The notes beneath the pieces were generated by a model. It saw only the letters and a list, made by a program, of their open reading frames with translations, was not told the DNA's origin and searched no databases. Shown one piece after another: positions 1 through 11,800 of a DNA stretch of 64,000 nucleotides (its first letter is position 1; each line of letters opens with the position of its first letter). A program made the translations under genes and the position numbers. The stretch is from Chlamydomonas reinhardtii (Eukaryota > Chlorophyta > Chlorophyceae > Chlamydomonadales > Chlamydomonadaceae): the NCBI RefSeq assembly GCF_000002595.2, contig NC_057005.1, forward strand, positions 406,281 to 470,280, given 5' to 3'.

Positions 1-184
1 GGCATGAACACGACATATGAATGCGGCACGGGCGCGGCTTGGGTGCGGCTTGGGTGGGGAGGGCATAATAAAGCGCTCAACCACAACGGCGCGCGCAAGC
101 GGATCCACAGCACCAAAGTTGAGACACCCAACGACTGCGCGAGGTGCAGCTCCAGGTCAGGTGCTGCGCGGCTGGCTGGCTGGC
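1..184. other. 3' flank of the C2-domain gene
   Basis: This stretch lies downstream of the stop codon of the C2-domain gene and runs to the window edge. It probably holds the start of that gene's 3' untranslated region. I see no TGTAA-type poly(A) signal on the minus strand here, so the transcript probably ends outside the window. No gene is supported. Confidence 0.5.
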
Positions 185-3100
185 TCACATGAAGTCGGAG
201 AAGAACTTGGCGCCGGTCTCACTGAAGCACAGCGAGCCGTCGGCGTTGATGCAGTAGGTGTAGTAGCGCCGCGCGCCGTTGCGCACGCCGCCGCGCAGGA
301 GGGCCACCAGGTCGCCGCCGCCGCGGAGCACGCCGCGCCGCTTCTGTCCGGTGCAGGCAGGGCGCGTGCAGCTTAGATGAGCTGGTTGGGGGGCGTTGAG
401 CAGGCAAAGGGGGTCGGTTTGGTCTGGGGCCGGAGCGCGGCGATGCGGCTTGTGCAGACGGAGTGGGTGCGCCCGCCATGCCGTCGCCACGGCGGCGGGC
501 GGTGGTGCAGCAGGGAAGCACTAGGGCGCGGCCCGGGCGACACACCTGTTTGCCGTTGTCCGCATACAGCATGTTGTGCTGCGTGTGCACTGCCGCCCTG
601 AGCGCCTTCGAGTTGAACACCTGTGGTGGCGTTGTTGCGACAAGTCACCGCCGCAATTCACCGCCGGCGTCAGCACAACGGGACTGCATCGGGGCAGTGC
701 TGCGGGCGCCACGGGCAGGAGCCGCGCACGTGGGAGCTCGTGAGGCCGCCAAAGCGCCCGCCCCGCCGCCCAGGCCCTGCGAGCAGCTCCCGCACTGGAC
801 GTCGGCACAGCCCGGCCCCGCACACCTGCTGCGCCTTGTCGTAGGCTCGGTTCCAGGGCTGCTGCGCGCCGTCGGGAAAGAACTCCTGTGCAGGCGGGGG
901 CGGTTTGAGGGGGGGAGGAGGAGTTCATTCCCAGCCCAACTAAACCGGGAGTGGGATGGGGAGGTGTGTCAAAGGGCGAGAATAACTACAAGGCATCCAA
1001 GCAAATCTTCGTAGGGCCCCAGGAGCAAGCCCGTGCACAACCCAAGACACCCCTGCATCCCTGCCCAGCAGCCTGCCGCAGCGACCCTTCGCCCCCGGGC
1101 GTCCAGTGACCGCGGGACCCATCCATGGCATGCGGCTCAGGCCCACACACACCCTCACCCCTACTCCCCATGTCCCCACAGCCCGTCTCAACGGACGGCT
1201 ACGCCCCTCCCCCAGCAGCAGCGGCTCACATTGAGTCCCGCCAGCCTCAGCTTGTATGCGGCGTAGGCGCGCCAGCCCGAGTCGGCGTCCGTGTGCCCCG
1301 TCAGCCGCCCCGCCACCCAGGAGCTGGCGGTGCGGTAGCGCACGGGGCCGCGGTGCAGCAGGTCGCCGGGGCCGGAGCCGCAGCCCGTGGTGCAGGGCCG
1401 GCAGCCCACCTGCAGGCAGGCAGGAAGGGCGCGGAGGGGGCGCGGAGGGGGCGCAGAGGGAGCGAAGCGGGGCGCCGTCAGGGCCGTGTGTTCCCCGCAT
1501 GCCAGCTGGTCGCCAGTCCACTGGGCCTCATCCTCCCAGCCAAACCCATCCCCACTGCCGCACCACCACCAGTGCCACCACCACCACTGCCACCACCAGC
1601 CCGCCCCCAGCCCACCTGCGCCCTGCCCGCCCCCCAGCCCGCCCCCAGCCTCACCCCGAGTGACAACGTGCCGGCCGAGGGCCGCCGCATCGAGGCGTCG
1701 GCGCGCAGGGGCAGCTGCAGCTCCAGACCCAGGAACGCCGGCGCCCGCCCCATTGCGCTGTCGCCGTGCAGCCCCGCACTGCTGGCGGCGCTGCTGACGT
1801 CGCCCAGGCTGAGCCGGTCCAGATGAGAGGCGGCGGCGTCACCCAAGCCGCTGGTCGACATGCGCCCGGGGGTGCCGCCACCGCCACCGCCCCCGGCGCC
1901 GCCGGCGCCTGCGTCGCTGCCCGCCGCGCCTGTGGAGTGGCGGGCGATGCCTGGGGAGGAGGGCGGGCGGGAGCGCTGCGGCGAGGCGGCACGTGGCGTG
2001 GCGGCTGCGGGCGTGCCGGGCACCGATGCCGCCACGGACTCGGCGCTAGCGGTGGCCAGCATGGCCCGATCCAGGAAGTCTGTGGCGGGCAGGGGGGAGG
2101 GGGAGTGCAGGTGGTGGGGGCGGGCAGGGCGTGTCAACTGACGCGTCAAAGCACAGCCTGGGGGTCGGCAATGGGGCCGGCACCACGGGGCCACTGTGCA
2201 TGAGGGGTGGCTCTGCACGCGCACGTCTGCTGCTTGTGACAGGGGCACAACCCTAGTTTATATGTACCGTACGTATGTGTGGGTGAAGAGCTATATAGAG
2301 CGTGTCAGCAACATGCGTGCCGAACACGCCTCCCCTTCCCCCAGCCAGGCGCCCGCCCACCTTCATCCAGCAGCAGCTCGCAGTCTCCCACGGGGTCGTG
2401 CGCCGTCAGGTGATCCTTGTCCATAACCTGCACAGCCGCACAGCCGCACAGCCGCACAGCACCCCGGAATGTGACTCCGTGTGCGACGACCCCCCATGGC
2501 GCACCACTCCAATACGTGCACACACGGCACACACCGTAACCCGGTACACCACCGGGTGCTCGACGCAGGCATACGTTTGCAGTGACTGGTCTGTACAGCA
2601 TTACTTATCGCTCCACTGCTGGCATGGTCACCAGGCGCAGGGCGACCGCCCAGCACCCCCGGGCTAGCAGCCCCAGTCCCCAGCCCCCCCCCCCCGGCAC
2701 TCACTGCCAGGTCAACAGCCCCTGGCCGCCGCACCTGAATGTGCACCTTTGTGCCGATTGGCACACGCGTGAAGTTTATCTCCTCATTCCACACCGGGTG
2801 CCCTGTGTTGTAGTGCACGTGGGAGCGGTACTCGAATGCCGCCTTCTCTTGGCCGGGCGTCATGAACGTCAAGATAAAGTATGGGTCCGCATGGCCGACA
2901 AAGTCCATCTTGGGCAGATCTGCAATTCCAGGGTTCGGCGGCACGAGGTGTGTGTGTGTGTGTGGGGGGGCGGGGGGTAGCCCACACTCGGGAGGAGTCC
3001 AGCAGGAGGGGGTGGGCGAGCGCGCAAGTCAACGAAGCTGCCCGTGTGCTGGGCCTCCTTAAAGCTTCCTTGCCATAACATCACAACATATGGTTGAACC

Positions 3101-3239
3101 ACGAGCTGGTTTCTTGCAAGACAATAGCTGAGGGTCTCAGTGCGGTGCTAAATTGGGGGAGCTGCAAACTCCTCCCTCAGCTCCACATACCATGACAGCC
3201 TTTGACAAATAGGTCAATATCGACCAGCCGGTGGCTCAT
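185..3239 (-). CDS. C2-domain protein, 431 aa, 8 exons
   Basis: Coding exons (minus strand, in order): 3239-3191, 2919-2735, 2427-2361, 2079-1655, 1409-1230, 885-730, 620-546, 343-185. They total 432 codons including the stop. Residues 4 to about 100 form a C2 domain, a calcium-dependent membrane or phospholipid binding fold. The motif LPKMDFVGHADPYFIL and the later VMDKDHLTAHDPVG supply all five aspartates usual for calcium coordination (D22, D28, D81, D83, D89), so calcium binding is likely. Exon 4 encodes a low-complexity Ala/Gly/Ser linker. Exons 5-8 encode a globular, Cys- and aromatic-containing region ending in SETGAKFFSDFM that I do not recognise. The start is fixed by a short first exon with a strong GTATGT donor that completes the first C2 beta strand. 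The fold is certain; the cellular role is unknown. Confidence 0.85.
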
Positions 3240-3890
3240 CTGTGTGCTCCGCGAATTCACAATAAAGTGGGAACGCGGGCCAAACTCAGGAACTACGCTG
3301 CTGGACTTGCAAGCATTTCGGATATTGCGAATGGACGTAGTGTGTTTAAGCCGTGCGATTTTAGAATGAAGGCGGGCAATGGTCGCCGAGTGAGGACTCA
3401 CGCACCGCCCGGCAGGACGGCGGGTAGTTGGCGATGCAGGTGGAATCCTGAGGAATGCCGCTTTTGAAGCTGGCCCCCAAGTATCAGGCATAACGTGGAC
3501 ATTTACAGTGTGTGTCATGAAACAGCGCACGATCGCAACAACGCGTGTCCTGGATTGCAGGTCTGGCACCAGACCCTACCCCAGCTGACTCCCGCCCGTC
3601 GCTTCAGGTCCCACACACGGGAAACCCCTAGATGCCACACACCTCTAAGTGTCTCTTAAGCCCTACCTTACTTAACAAAGTCTTTATGCGCGCCATTGCT
3701 GACTGACTTCCTGTTTACTGTTTACTGCATCTGGACCTCCCTGGCAGCGTCAAGGCCTTCCCGCCGCAGTTAGGTCAGGCGCGCACCTTGCGCGACCACC
3801 CAAGCCGTTCCTCCAACCTCCAACCTCCAATGCCGCCTGCACTGCCACCACTTCACGAACCCAACGAACCCCCCAGCCCTCACATCTATT
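3240..3890. other. Intergenic: golgin 3' UTR and C2-gene promoter
   Basis: Both neighbours are on the minus strand, so this gap holds the golgin 3' untranslated region on the right and the promoter and 5' leader of the C2 gene on the left. It is less GC-rich than its surroundings. No open reading frame here has coding character. Confidence 0.6.
3503..3507 (-). terminator. Candidate TGTAA poly(A) signal of the golgin gene
   Basis: A TGTAA pentamer, the usual chlorophyte polyadenylation signal, lies on the minus strand about 385 nt downstream of the golgin stop codon. It would give a 3' UTR of roughly 400 nt and leave about 260 bp for the promoter of the next gene. Confidence 0.5.
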
Positions 3891-5576
3891 CTACAGTGGC
3901 GACGCGCCCGAGGCCGAGGCACCGCCCGGCCGCGGCTGCCCGTAGCGCGCCTGCTGCGCCGCCGCCGCCACCGCGAGCGCGCCGCCCACGCCGCCTGCAA
4001 TCACCGGCCTAGCCGGCGACCCCGGCTGCCCCTGCCCGTGCCCTCCTCCCGCACCCGCCGCATGCGCCAGCCCGCTAACCGCATTCGACATGGCGGAGGT
4101 CATGGAGGCGAGCAGACCGCTGGAGGCGGCGCCGCCGGAGCCGCTGCCGGCTCCGCCGCCAGCGGCGGCGGCGCCGCCGCCGCCGGTGACGGCTGCGAAG
4201 CCAGCCGCCAGCGTGCCCACGGGCCCTGCTGCGCTGCGCCTGGCTGCTGCTGCCTGTATGGCTGCCAGCTCGGAGGGCGTGAAGCGCAGCAGGCGCGAGA
4301 CGACGGGCATGGCGGGGCCGTCGCGGGGCAGGGAGCCGTTCTCAAAGAACTTGACCAGTGTGGCGCGCAGGTACTGTGAGAGTGTGCGCGGGGTGGGGGC
4401 CGGGGTAGGGGGGTGGGGGCCGGGGGGGGCGCCAGGCATGGCTGGTTAGGACAAGGCGATGTTGACACGGCGCAGCGTTACACAGGGGTGCGGGGGCGGT
4501 ACAGCGGTGTGGTGGCAGCGCGGGCCCGCTGGCGCTGTGTGGACGGGACAGTGGCACACGAGCAGTGAAGAAGCACAGGCGCCCCCGCCTTGTCCTGCCG
4601 GCACATGCCTGCCTGGCGGCACGCCACAAGCGCGCAGCTTCCCCCCACATCCACCCGCGCCCTTAAGGGCGCGGGCCTGCCCCCCTCCCTCTAACCGCCC
4701 CCCCCCCACCCACCCACCCCCGCGCACCTGCACATCCTGGCTGCCGATCTGTGTCTGCGCCGTGAGCCGCGCCACCTCGGCCCGCAGCGAGGCCTGCGCC
4801 GCGTCCTGCAACTTGGCCAGCGCCTCCGTGTCCTCGTAGGCGCGCCTAAAGAGGGGAGAGAGAGGGTGAGGGGGTTGCAAGGATGTTTGGAAAAGCGGAG
4901 GGGGGGTTGGAGGGGGGCAGGGAGGTGACGGGGGGGGTTACAATTATGATTCTTTAAGAGGGGGCAGCCGAGCGGGGAGGGATTGGAGCAGGTTAGGGAG
5001 CGGAGCGCGATTCTGCAGTGTGGCTCGCGCCTGGCTCCCGCAACCCGCACTCTCGCAGACCCGTCCCCTCCACGTGCTGCTGCGCCCCGCCTCCCGCCCC
5101 GCTCACTTGTATTCCTGCAGGTCCTGCTGCAGCGCTGCAATCTGCTGCCGCAGCACACCCACATCGCCACCACCCCCGCCACCGCCACCGGCGCCAGCTG
5201 CCGCAACACCCGCGGGCGCCGCCGCCGCCTCTGCCGCCTCCGCCGCCGCGGGCGCCGCACCCGACAGCGACGTGCTGCTGCCGGGCGGCCGCCCCGAGGC
5301 ACCGCCGCCCAACGAAGATGTCGAAGCCACGGACGGCAGCGGCCCGGCGCCTCCCCCGCCTGCGGCCGCCTGCTGCCGCGCCTGTCGCAGCTGTGCTCGC
5401 AGGGCGTCTGCCTCCGCGTCCTTCTCCTCCATCAGCGCGCGGCTCTTGTCGCGCAGCCGCTGCATCTCGTCCTGCGGGGTGGGCGTTGACATGATGGGCA
5501 TCGGCATCGGCGCGGTGTGTGTTAAAGAGCACAAGGAAAACGTTGCGCAAAGACAGTGTATGCGATGCAGCGGCGC

Positions 5577-5620
<44 letters not shown>

Positions 5621-5703
5621 AAAGAGCACACAAAACATAGCAAAACGACGCGGTGTGTGTGTTAAAGAGCACAAGGAAAACGTTGCGCAAAGACAGTGTA
5701 TGC

Positions 5704-5801
<98 letters not shown>

Positions 5802-8800
5802 CGCGCGTGCAGTCGTCGTCGTCATTTTTGACGGTGGTGGCGGCCGGACAGCGACATGAGCCAGATGGGTACATGTGCACACACACATCCATGCATTTCC
5901 TCTCCAATTCTTCCATTTGTTTTTGTATTACACATGCGTTCGTCCCCCTGCGCTCACTCAAGCACGTACACACGCCCCCGGGCCCGCACCTGCAGCCCCG
6001 CGGCCGCCGCCTCCGCGTCCGCCTGCCGCTGCTGCGCCGCCGCCAGCTCCTCCCCCAGCGACTGGCCGCCCGCAGCCAGCTGGGCGCGCAGCGACTCCTG
6101 CGGGCGACCGGACAGGGCGGGAGGGAGGGAGGCAGGGGCAGACCAGGGCTGACGAGCCGAAGACGGAGATAGGACCCCAGCCCCCGACCACTTGGGCCCA
6201 AGCACCGCAACCAGCGCCAGCACCACAGCTGTAATGCTGCCCCGCGCCTCACGCCCCGCGCCTCACCAGCTCCTCCTGCTGACGCGCCAGCCCGGTCCGC
6301 AGCTCAGCCTCCGCCACCGCCCGCGCCTCCTCCGCCTCGCGCCGCGCCGCCTGCACCGCCGCCTCCGCCGCCGCCACGGCCGCCTCGGCCCTCGCCGCGT
6401 GCGCCTCCGCCGCCGCCGCGGACGCCCTGAGCGCCGCCAGCTCGCCGGGCGCGGCCTCGCCGCCGGTCTCCGACGTCCTGAGCAACGTGCAGGCAGGGGC
6501 CAACACACACCTCATCAGACAGGCAGCGCGACCTCGTCAGTAGAGATACAGCTGCAGTGGCAGCCGCAAAGCCCCACCAGTCCGCCCTGAGCGTCCACTG
6601 GGGCCAAGGGCTGCAGCCGCGGCAGCCGCACGAGAACGCAGGCCCCACCACGCCTCCCCGCCTCCCCCCCTCCGCCTCCTCCACATCGCCCGCGCACCTG
6701 CCGCCCCCGGCCCCTGCCGCCGCCGCGCCACCCCCTGCCCCCGCGGTCACGCCGCGGCCCTCCAGTCCGTCCACCAGCCGCCGCACCGCCGCCGGCCAGC
6801 GCTCCCGAGGCAGCCCCGGCAGCGCCTCCAGCTCGCCCGCCCAGCTGCGCGCCAGAGCCGCGCCGCGCCGCCGCTCCTCATCCAGCTCGCTGACCAGGCT
6901 CTCGTTCTCGTCCTCCACCTGCGGCAGCACACGCACAACCACGAAGCGCGCCAGACCCACATCATACACACACAGACACAATACGCAACGGCCGGTAGGT
7001 ACCGTATGGCACGGGGGAGGACAGAGCGAGGAGGGCGGCGGTAGGGTGCACCGCCCGACCTGCCACGTTTCGCGCCCTGTCACGCACCGGCCACCTCTGC
7101 TGCCGTCAACTTTCCCTGGGACCCACTCCTGCCCGCCACACCCTCCCCACACACAATGACACACAATCACACACACACAGGCAATCTCACACGCAAGTGC
7201 CCACACCTGCTGCAGGCGCGCCTCCACGTTTGTGAGCATGGAGCTCAGGCGGCCCAGCTCCGTCGCGCTGCGGTCGCGCGCCGCCTCCGCCGCCTCGCAG
7301 CGGCCGCGCAGCACCTCCGCCGCCGCCAGCTGCTCGCGCGCCTCGCCCAGCGCCGCCACCGCCGCCGCGCGCTCCTCCCGCAGCGAGTGCAGCAGCACCA
7401 GCTGCGCCGCACACACGGACAGCGGGGCCGAGGGGCACACACGGCGTGGGCACGCGCGCGCACCACGTGTACGTTGTACCCCGCGTACGGCACATTCAAA
7501 CCCCACACGGCGTGTGACAACGCCACGGACACCATGCGTCGCTTCCGGCAAACTCTTACGGCCAACCCCGCCATCCCCACCCGAGCCCCCCCCCGCCCAC
7601 CTGATCCGCCAGCTTGGCGCGGTCGGCCTCACTGGCCGCCAGCCGCGCCTCCGCCTCCGCCGCACGAGCCTCCGCCGCCTCCGCCGCCGAGCGCGCGGTG
7701 GCCAGCGCCGCCTCCGTGGCCGCGGCGCGGTTGCGCGCGTCACTGGCCTCCGCGCCCGCGCTGTCGCCGGCGGCCCGCAGCGAGGCCAGCTCGGCGTGCA
7801 GGCCCGCCGCCGCCGCCCGCTCCGAGTCCAGAGCCCTGCACACGTACAAGTGGTACGTGCAGGTGTGTGTGTGTGTGTGAGTGTGTGCGCGCGTGCACAC
7901 GCGCAACACGGTTTGGTGGGGCGCATCCCCCCCCCGCCCACCTCCTCGCCTCCGCCAGCTCCGCCTGCAGCTCCATGACGCGCTCCGCGGCCCGGGCGGC
8001 CTGGCGGCTCAGCTCGGAGGCCTCGGCGCGCGCCGTGTCCAGCTCGGCGGCCCGCTTCTTGTTGATGCCCTGCAGCCTATGGGTGTTTGAGGGGGAGGGG
8101 CAAGCGGCGTGTGCGTGTGTATACAAGTGCGTGTGTGCGTGTGCGTGTCAGTGTCGGGGGAAGCAATCACGCATATGTGTTGTGTTATATGTGAGCGTCA
8201 CATGCGTGTTATATCATACGTAATGCGCGGCCGTGTATACAAGTGTGCGTGTGTACGCGCGCGGGGTGCAACGGCAAGAAGGCGCGGTTGCTGCTGCCGC
8301 CCCTACCTGTCGATGCGCTCGGCCCAGCCGCGCTCGATGTCGGCGGCCAGCTGCTTGGCAGTGGACTCCGACTCCACCGCCGCCGCCGCGCGCTCGGCCT
8401 GTGCCGCCGCCTCGTCGCGGGCCGCTGCCAGCGCCGCCTCCAGCTCCACCAGCCGGGCCTGCGCCGCCGCCGTGGCCGCCGCCACCGTCGCCGCCTGCTG
8501 CTTATGGACGTCTGCCAGCGCCTGCATGGGCGCAGACAGACACACACACACACACACACACGCACACGCGCGAATACGGTATGGACGACTACTGAGACTG
8601 GTTGTGGACTGCCTTTCGGTTGTTCACATGTTGGTCTTCAAGCCGCAGAGATAAGGCTGCAGCCACCCGCCGGTTCCCTGGCAGCCGCCCGCAACCGCCC
8701 GCACACGCACCTGCTCGTGCTGTGCCTCCAGCGACTCGAAGTGGCGGGCCTGCGGGGTGCGGCGGCCGTGTCTCAAGACGGAGCGCACTGAGGGGTGTGT

Positions 8801-11800
8801 GGCACGCACCCGGGTCCGACACAGCCCCGCCCCGGCCTCCAGCTGCTGGACCTCCTCACGGCACACCTCCCACACCTCCCACGCAGTCACAGGCAGTAAG
8901 TCGCGCAAAACACGCGCTGCCCTCCCCCCACGCGCTGCCCTCCCCCCACGCGCTGCCCCCCCCCCATTTCACCTGCTTGTCCACTGCGCGGCTGAGCGTG
9001 GCCTGCAGCGCCTCCAGCTGCTGCCGGTAGCTGGCCTCCAGCGCCGCCACCTCCGCCTGAAAGCCCGCCGCATGTGCGCGTGTGTCAGAGGCCGGGTCAA
9101 GCGCACAAGGTGTCCGCCACCACGGAGGCACCGTCACACTGCGCCCGTGCCTCCCAACAACTCAAGAAGAACACAGCACGAAAGTGCACACCGTGTCCCC
9201 TGCACTTTTCATACCCCCACGTTTCCCCATATGCCCCATGCGACCCCATAACCCAGACGTTCCACAGGCTCCTTACGCCCAGCCGCCCACGCCCCCCCCC
9301 CCCATCCCCCCTCCTTGCAGCGCCTCTGTTTCCTTACGGGATTGGTTCAGAGTTGACCCCCCCCCCCACACACACACACCCACACCCCCACACACCTTGG
9401 GCATGCTGCTGGCCCTCAGCGCCTCCAGCGCCGCCGCCTGGTCGCGCAGCTCGGCCCGCAGCGACTCCGCCACGTTGAGCGCCACACGCAGCTCGCCCTC
9501 GGCGGAGCGGGCGGCAGCCTCCGCCGCGTCCAACTGCGCAGGTCGGCGGGACGGGGGATTGCACTCATGATTCAGAAGAAGCGGAGTTGTAGCCAGAGGC
9601 AGGGGGGAAGCCGTTCATGTGAAGGACGACACAAGTAGGAAGGGTCGACGTCCCCCGGGAGGCCACAGGCGGAGGACAGGCACAGTCAGCAGCAACTTGG
9701 AGGGTGGTCAAAAGCAGCACTAGGGAGCCGTCCCAGTCCTACATTCCACCGCCATCCATGCCCCCATAACCTGCACAATACAGCCCCCGCTGTGCCGCCC
9801 GCCCGCACGCCATGCCGTCAGCCGCCATCCCTCACCCGCGAGTGCACGCTGTGCGCGCTGACGTCCTCACTGCGGCGGCGCTGCATGCTGCCGCCCGCGG
9901 CCGCAGCCAGCCGCGGCGGCCCGTGCAGGCCCGCAGGGTCCAGCCCCGGCCCCGCCGCACCCATGACGCCCTCCGCCTCCGCCTCCGCCTCCGCCACGGC
10001 CTCCAGCTCCGCCGCCTCGGCGGGACCGATGGCACGTGAGGAGAAGGACTGCTCATAGGAGGGCGGCGCCGAGGCGCGGGGCGCAGCGGCCGCCGGCGTG
10101 GCCGCGGACGCGGCGGCGGCGGCCTGCACGGCTGCGGCCAGCCTGTCGGCCAGCGCCTCCAGCTCTGACAGCCTGTGGTGCATGATGGGATGATAGGATA
10201 AAGGCCGCCGCATTCGGTAAGCAGGTTAATGGCCCCGTGACCACCTGAACCAGATTCACTGGCAGGGCACACGCGGCCCGCTTGCAGCCGTGAAACTTGT
10301 TGTGGCGCAGCAACACGTACAGCGCGTCTGCGCGCGCCAGGCCCTCACGCCTGGGCGCACACGCGCGCACACACAGGCCGCCGCACCTGTCCGACAGCCC
10401 GGCCACGCTGCCGTGCGAGCCGCGCGTCGCGTCGAAGAAGGGTTTGAAGGTGGAGGCGGACGCCAGCAGCTGCCGCATCAGTGCCGTGAACTCGGGCGGG
10501 ATGCTGGCGGCAGCAGCAGCGCCGCCGCCAGACGAGGAGGAAGCCGAGCCGCTTCGCTCCGTGCCTGACGGCGCAGAAGCGCCGGCGTCAAAGGACGAAC
10601 GGGCAGAGCTTGTCGCTACGGCTGCGGCGGCGGCGGCCGCCAGCTGGGCCTCCAGGTCCGCCACTCGCGCCTGGTGGGCCGCCACGGCGTCGTGCGCCTC
10701 CGCCAGTGCGGCGGCGGCCTCAGCCTTGCAGCCGTCCAGTGCGGACTCAGCAGCTGCGGCGGCGGACCGCGCCTCTGCCAGCGCCGCCTCGGCAGCGGCA
10801 GCGGCGGCCTCCGCCGCCTCCGCGTGCGCCGCCAGTGCCGCGGCCTCAGCCCTGGCTGCTGCCGCGTCCGCCTCCGCAGTGCTGGCGCGCGCCTCCGCCA
10901 CCACGGTGCGCGCCTCAGCCGCCGCCGCCGTGCTTTGCGCCTCCGCCAGCGCCGCCTCCGCGGCCGCCACTGCAGCGGCGGCAGCCTTCGCCTCCGCCTC
11001 CCGCTCCCGCTCCTTGCCCACGTCACCCAGGCGGTGCGCCTCCGCCGCGGCCTCCGCTGCTGCGGCAGCGGCAGCTGCCGTCTCTGCCTGCGCCGCCTCC
11101 AGCGCCGCCGCCGCTGCCCTGGCCTCCTGCAGCTCCGCACGGCTGCGCTCCAGCTCGGTGTGCGCGTCCGCCGCGCGGGCCGCCGCCTCTGCCGCCGCCG
11201 CCTGCGCCGCCGTCAGTGACTCCTCCAGGCGGCGCGCCTCCGCCTCCGCTGCCGCCGCCGCCTCGTCCGACACCACCAGCTGCGCCTCCAGCTGCTGCCG
11301 CATGGACACGGCGGCGCCGGCGGCGGCCTCGGCGGCCTTGGCGCGCTGCTCCGCGTCCGCCAGGTCCTGTATGTAAGTGTGGTTGTGGTGGGGGTTAACA
11401 TTCGTGCTTATTCACCGGGGGGCGGGGGCGGGTGCATGGGTAAGGGTGCACAGGAGGAGCACGTGAACACAAGTGCAACGCATGTACCCGCTCTCGTCTG
11501 TGACCGGCAGGCGTCCGTGCCATTGCAAGACGCGCAATTGCGCACCTGCATGAGGTTGGTCATCTCCTCCTCCAGCTCAGCCAGCCGGTCATGCGCATCG
11601 CCCTCGCCGCCGCCCGTGCTGCGCCGCGAGCGCTCGCCGCTGCCCCCCTCACTGCCGCGGCGCTGCCCGGCGCCGTCAGCCCGCGCCGCCGCCGCCTCCG
11701 CCAGGGCCTGGGCCTGTTGCGCCTCCGCCAGCCGGCGCTGCAGCTCCTCCAGCTCCGCCTCCGCCGCCGCCAGCCGCGACTGCGCCGCCGCCGCCTCCGC

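Noticed and set aside
5881-5931. Possible extra golgin exon (KQMEELERKCMD) between exons 5990 and 5471
   Set aside because: It looks coiled-coil-like but has no AG acceptor in the right place, and the flanking exons already join in phase without it.
10297-11376. Plus-strand open frame of 359 codons, very Ala/Ser-rich
   Set aside because: It is a shadow of golgin exon 10 and results from the same GCC/GCG-rich codons read in reverse.
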